From an uncultured Dorea sp. (GTDB lineage Bacteria; Bacillota; Clostridia; Lachnospirales; Lachnospiraceae): 16,701 nt of DNA. A model generated the notes under the pieces. That model made no database searches. It saw only the letters and a list, made by a program, of their open reading frames with translations, and was not told where the DNA came from. Where the stretch lies: contig CAJUMF010000054.1 of assembly GCA_910586965.1 (NCBI GenBank), positions 1 through 16,701 on the forward strand, read 5' to 3'. Positions 14,368 through 16,701 of this stretch are shown one piece after another (the stretch's first letter is position 1; each line of letters opens with the position of its first letter). Made by a program: the position numbers and the translations under genes.

Positions 14368-15603
14368 CTAAAATACATCAAGATTGCGTGATAAATTTTG
14401 TATTGCTTCCTGTTTCTTCATGTCAGTGACTTCGGCATATATGTCCATCGTTGTTTCAATATTGGCGTGTCCCATAATTGCCTGTATCACTTTCACATTT
14501 GTTTCCTTCTCGCAGAACCTTGTACAAAAGGTATGCCTTAAATGGTGGCATGAGAAGTGAGGTATTATGACTGGCTGCCTTTTTTCTTTTTTAGCATTTA
14601 ACACTTCCTCTGCATTGTACGATTCGTATATCCGCTTGATTGCCCTGTTTACAGCTTGTGGATTATGAAGATTTCCAAATCGGTTGCTGAAAATAAAGCC
14701 TGTCATTCCGTCAATTACCGTAGTATTGAAACCTTCTTCTTTCTGCTCGCTGTATTCTTCCTGAAACGCTTCGTATACTGCGTCCATCATTGGAATCGTG
14801 CGGATACCCGCTTCTGTTTTCGGGAGGGATACTCCAAACTCACATTTTGTAGTATCATTTCGCCGGGGATAATAAGTAACACTATGGTTTATGCTGATTG
14901 TCCTCTTTGCAAAATCTATATCCTCCCACCTCAAGCCGATTGCTTCACCAATCCTGCACCCTGTTCCTAACAATACTGTAAAGAACGGTGTCCAATGGCA
15001 ATATACCGGGCTTTTGGCTGTGTAGTCCATAAAGGCTCTCTGCTGATCCAGTGTGAGGGCATGGCGTACACCATGATTTTTTCCCGGCTTCTTCTTGATT
15101 TGAGCCATCACACCATCGCTCGGATTGTTTCTGATGATGTCATCCCGCACTGCAAGCTGAAATGTTGGGTGGAGGACGGTATGGATTGTTTCAAGAGTGT
15201 TAATCTGCATCCCCCTTTCATTTAACAGATGATAATAGAAATACAACACATCTGAATACTTAATCGTCCCAATCTTCCGTTTCCCGAACTCATTCCTTAC
15301 AAATCGGTCATACATATAGGTGTAATTTGTGTAGGTTGTCCGCCTTAACTCTGTTTTTGTAGTAATATACCTGTCAAAAACAAAATTCAAATCGGCATTT
15401 CCTGCCGCATATACATCTAGACCGTCAAGCTGGTCTTTCATCAGCCGCTTTTCTTTTTCCCTAAGCTCTACTAAATCATTCGCATATATATACCGCCTTT
15501 TTCCATAAGGATCAGTATAGGTATACATATATGATTTATCCTTGCGTTGGATTTCCCCTTTCCGTAAAGCTCTCCCTCTATGGTCTTTTCTTGCTTTTGC
15601 CAT
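14368..15603 (-). CDS. int: Tyrosine recombinase, Tn916-type integrase
   Basis: A 411-residue integrase that would cut and join the ends of the element. Residues 14-60 are an AP2-like arm-binding domain (KGEIQRKDKSYMYTYTD, KRRYIYANDLVELREKEK). Residues 70-170 are the helical core-binding domain. The catalytic domain follows, with Arg217 in TGCRIGEAIGL, His353 and Arg356 in HHLRHTF, His379 in MGHANIETT and the nucleophile Tyr389 in MDIYAEV. All key residues are present and the length is usual (Tn916 Int is about 405). AAGGAG precedes the ATG. It is the last gene of an operon with the RHH protein 42 bases upstream. Confidence 0.95.
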   Translation of the reverse strand: MAKARKDHRGRALRKGEIQRKDKSYMYTYTDPYGKRRYIYANDLVELREKEKRLMKDQLDGLDVYAAGNADLNFVFDRYITTKTELRRTTYTNYTYMYDRFVRNEFGKRKIGTIKYSDVLYFYYHLLNERGMQINTLETIHTVLHPTFQLAVRDDIIRNNPSDGVMAQIKKKPGKNHGVRHALTLDQQRAFMDYTAKSPVYCHWTPFFTVLLGTGCRIGEAIGLRWEDIDFAKRTISINHSVTYYPRRNDTTKCEFGVSLPKTEAGIRTIPMMDAVYEAFQEEYSEQKEEGFNTTVIDGMTGFIFSNRFGNLHNPQAVNRAIKRIYESYNAEEVLNAKKEKRQPVIIPHFSCHHLRHTFCTRFCEKETNVKVIQAIMGHANIETTMDIYAEVTDMKKQEAIQNLSRNLDVF

Positions 15604-15645
15604 CTCTGCTCCTTTCTTTCAAAAGGAAAGAGATATTTCGTACTG

Positions 15646-15822
15646 CTACTTACTTTCTTCCATTGAGTATTGGATTTCAACACCCTTTTGTAGCACTTGC
15701 GTTATGGTCATGTCATGTTTGGCAGCATAGTCTTTCAGCTTCTCATACTCGGCATCGTCAACCCGAAGGCTTAACGACCTCAGCTTAGGCGAGTCGGTCT
15801 TTGGACGTCCCGTTCTCGGCAT
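15646..15822 (-). CDS. Ribbon-helix-helix (CopG-like) DNA-binding protein
   Basis: A 58-residue gene. It begins MPRTGRPKTDSPKLRSLSLRVD and continues DAEYEKLKDYAAKHDMTITQVLQKGVE: a short basic N-arm, the beta strand SLSLRV, a helix, the turn HDMT and a second helix, which is the RHH fold. The GRPK start is common among RHH regulators of mobile elements. GAAGGAGG lies ten bases before the ATG. Its stop is 42 bases before int. The promoter upstream (15853-15881) is wrapped in a 14-bp palindrome, so it probably represses its own operon including int. A role as a mobilisation accessory protein is an alternative. Confidence 0.8.
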   Translation of the reverse strand: MPRTGRPKTDSPKLRSLSLRVDDAEYEKLKDYAAKHDMTITQVLQKGVEIQYSMEESK

Positions 15823-15852
15823 TTACTATGCACCTCCTTCATAACTAATACC

Positions 15853-15881
15853 ATTATAATTCTCGTTCTACGAAAAGTCAA
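15853..15881 (-). promoter_or_regulatory. Near-consensus promoter of the RHH-int operon
   Basis: On the minus strand, TTGACT (15876-15881) and TATAAT (15853-15858) are separated by exactly 17 bases, about 31 bases before the RHH start codon. Such a strong promoter in front of an integrase implies control by a repressor. Confidence 0.8.
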
Positions 15882-15898
15882 GAACTTTTTGTAGAACG
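15864..15898. promoter_or_regulatory. 14-bp palindrome over the int promoter, probable repressor operator
   Basis: CGTTCTACGAAAAG (15864-15877) and CTTTTTGTAGAACG (15885-15898) are inverted repeats with one mismatch and a 7-base gap. One arm occupies most of the -10/-35 spacer and the gap covers the -35 box. The likely ligand is the RHH protein. A transcription terminator for the excisionase gene is also possible, but a long T-run is missing. Confidence 0.65.
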
Positions 15899-15929
15899 AA
15901 TATTTATCACGAAACCCTCTTTGCCTTAA

Positions 15930-16118
15930 TCACTCACTTACTCTAAAAGACTCCAGATATTGCTCAAAAATATCACAGTTTACCAATACTAATTTATCTA
16001 CCTTATAAATTGCGTTTGCCTGTTTTGCAAGCTCCTGAAATTTTGTCAAACCCATGCTGTAAATTTCTGCACCTTCCTTATATCTGACAAATTTCTTTCT
16101 GTCTACTTTCTTTACCAT
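15930..16118 (-). CDS. Small excisionase-like protein (DUF6462/Xis type)
   Basis: A 62-residue protein beginning MVKKVDRKKFVRYKEGAEIYSMG, then LTKFQELAKQANAIYKVDKLVLVNCDIFEQYLESFRV. This is the winged-helix layout of small Tn916-type excisionases: an initial F.RYKE.A..YS..... helix, the recognition helix TKFQELAK, and the wing with IYK..K..LVN...F..YL. Together with Int it would bend DNA to release the element. GGAGG lies five bases before the ATG; a TTG four codons earlier contains that site and was rejected. A perfect 16-bp inverted repeat lies just upstream. Confidence 0.85.
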   Translation of the reverse strand: MVKKVDRKKFVRYKEGAEIYSMGLTKFQELAKQANAIYKVDKLVLVNCDIFEQYLESFRVSE

Positions 16119-16553
16119 AAAATCCTCCAATCATTGCACAGCTTTATCTGCTAATAAACAGGCAGAATACACTTCTCCCCATTTATTAGCAGATAAAAAC
16201 TGCAATACAGGTGGCGGCTCATTACGCCGCCCACATCGGTCTTGCACCGTCATTTTATTGACCGGGCTGCAGTTCCCCACAACCCGGAAGTATCATTATC
16301 ACAGATATGCTTCATCGCCCCATGTAACTGCTACATATTTTGCCCGATCTCACTCGCTCCTTACCTTTGCTTCAATGCACTTTTCCAACACTCCCTCACG
16401 TTTTATCCTGTCAAAAAGACAGGACAGGTAAATCATGGCGTATCTGCTTAGTGGCTCTGCATATCCTCACGTCCTATATGCAATACAGTATTCAATTATC
16501 AAGGTACACCGCTGTCAATCTGTCAGCTATGGAAAAGGGTAACTAACCGCCCT
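16119..16553. other. 435-base non-coding stretch rich in inverted repeats
   Basis: I find no credible gene in either strand here. It contains the 16-bp inverted repeat at 16143-16197 and a GC hairpin at 16211-16234 (GGCGGC/GCCGCC, 7-base loop). It also has a CCTGTC-AAAAA-GACAGG hairpin (16407-16423) and the 10-base direct repeat TGCAATACAG at 16201-16210 and 16479-16488. It may be a long untranslated leader, a structured RNA or a regulatory zone ahead of xis. Confidence 0.5.
16143..16197. repeat. Perfect 16-bp inverted repeat upstream of the excisionase gene
   Basis: TTTATCTGCTAATAAA (16143-16158) and TTTATTAGCAGATAAA (16182-16197) are perfectly complementary across a 23-base spacer, and the lower arm ends about 14 bases before the excisionase ribosome binding site. 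It could be an RNA hairpin affecting xis expression or a protein-binding site. Confidence 0.7.
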
Positions 16554-16700
16554 TTATACCGCTTCAAACGCCAGTATCTTTGTAATCAGCTTCGTTTCAA
16601 GCCTCCGGCGCAGCGTTTCATCAACACAAAAATGAAGCCGCCCACTCTCGTCATACATCTTCCGGGTGGACAGGGTAATTATGTATCCCTCATAATGCTT
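16554..16700 (-). CDS. C-terminal fragment of an unrecognised element gene
   Basis: An open frame entering from the right edge gives 48 residues, starting KHYEGYIITLSTRKMYDESG and ending RRRLETKLITKILAFEAV, then a stop at 16554-16556. Composition is normal for a protein, with alternating hydrophobic residues and a final amphipathic helix. It is on the same strand as xis and int and likely belongs to the element. I do not recognise the family; the start lies outside the window. Confidence 0.55.
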   Translation of the reverse strand, partial: KHYEGYIITLSTRKMYDESGRLHFCVDETLRRRLETKLITKILAFEAV

Positions 16701-16701
16701 C

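Larger units (their letters stand above)
14301..16701 (-). mobile_element. Integrase end of a Tn916/CTn-like integrative conjugative element (partial)
   Basis: An AP2-like tyrosine integrase, an RHH regulator and a DUF6462/Xis-like excisionase lie together, with direct repeats behind int. This is the usual right end of Tn916-related elements. The exact junction with the chromosome is not visible: it lies between the HD-gene start (14227) and the int stop (14368), probably just left of the repeats. The conjugation genes lie beyond the right edge. Confidence 0.75.

Noticed and set aside
16119..16701. CRISPR-like array or rRNA in the repeat-rich end region
   Set aside because: There are no regularly spaced repeats, only isolated inverted repeats and one 10-base repeat pair; no rRNA-like stretch was recognised.

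Overview
The window looks like a chromosome segment from a Gram-positive anaerobe of the class Clostridia, most likely a Lachnospiraceae-type gut commensal. The reasons are the AGGAGG-type ribosome binding sites, TTGACA/TATAAT-like promoters, the gene families present (FtsX permeases, a LytTR/DUF3021 pair, an anti-sigma factor with a zinc finger, a Tn916-style integrase) and the habit of packing regulators with transporters. No species can be named from the sequence alone. Nearly every gene lies on the minus strand; the one clear plus-strand gene is an orphan antitoxin.

Layout from the left. Positions 1-53 hold the 5' part of a tRNA-Glu(UUC), with its own promoter and a 15-bp inverted repeat just before the mature 5' end. 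A block of minus-strand genes (164-9453) follows. In transcription order it is: WYL-type regulator, YciI-like protein, OmpR-family response regulator, histidine kinase, HNH nuclease-like protein, class I methyltransferase, Phd/RelE toxin-antitoxin pair, ABC ATPase, FtsX permease, GNAT acetyltransferase. The two-component system and the ABC transporter would normally be neighbours. Here about 2.4 kb of unrelated genes separates them, but an inverted repeat of the TNACA-N4-TGTAA type precedes the ABC genes and may keep them under response-regulator control. The HNH gene appears to have suffered an internal deletion with a frameshift, because a plausible family C-terminus continues in another frame.

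Positions 9603-9905 hold a plus-strand Phd-type antitoxin whose partner toxin is reduced to a few start codons. Positions 9906-12084 carry two small minus-strand units: an ECF-like sigma factor with its zinc-finger anti-sigma factor, ending at a strong terminator, and a LytTR regulator with a DUF3021 membrane protein. An AT-rich Fic-domain gene (12345-13454) and an HD-domain phosphohydrolase (13538-14227) follow, each with a hairpin downstream.

From about 14300 to the right edge is the integrase end of an integrative conjugative element of the Tn916/CTn kind. It has three direct repeats (consensus AATTTGNTGTA) behind int, then a tyrosine integrase, a 58-residue ribbon-helix-helix protein, a small excisionase-like protein, a 435-bp non-coding stretch rich in inverted repeats, and the tail of an unrecognised gene. 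The RHH-int promoter is near consensus and is covered by a 14-bp palindrome, which suggests that the RHH protein represses its own operon and so controls excision.
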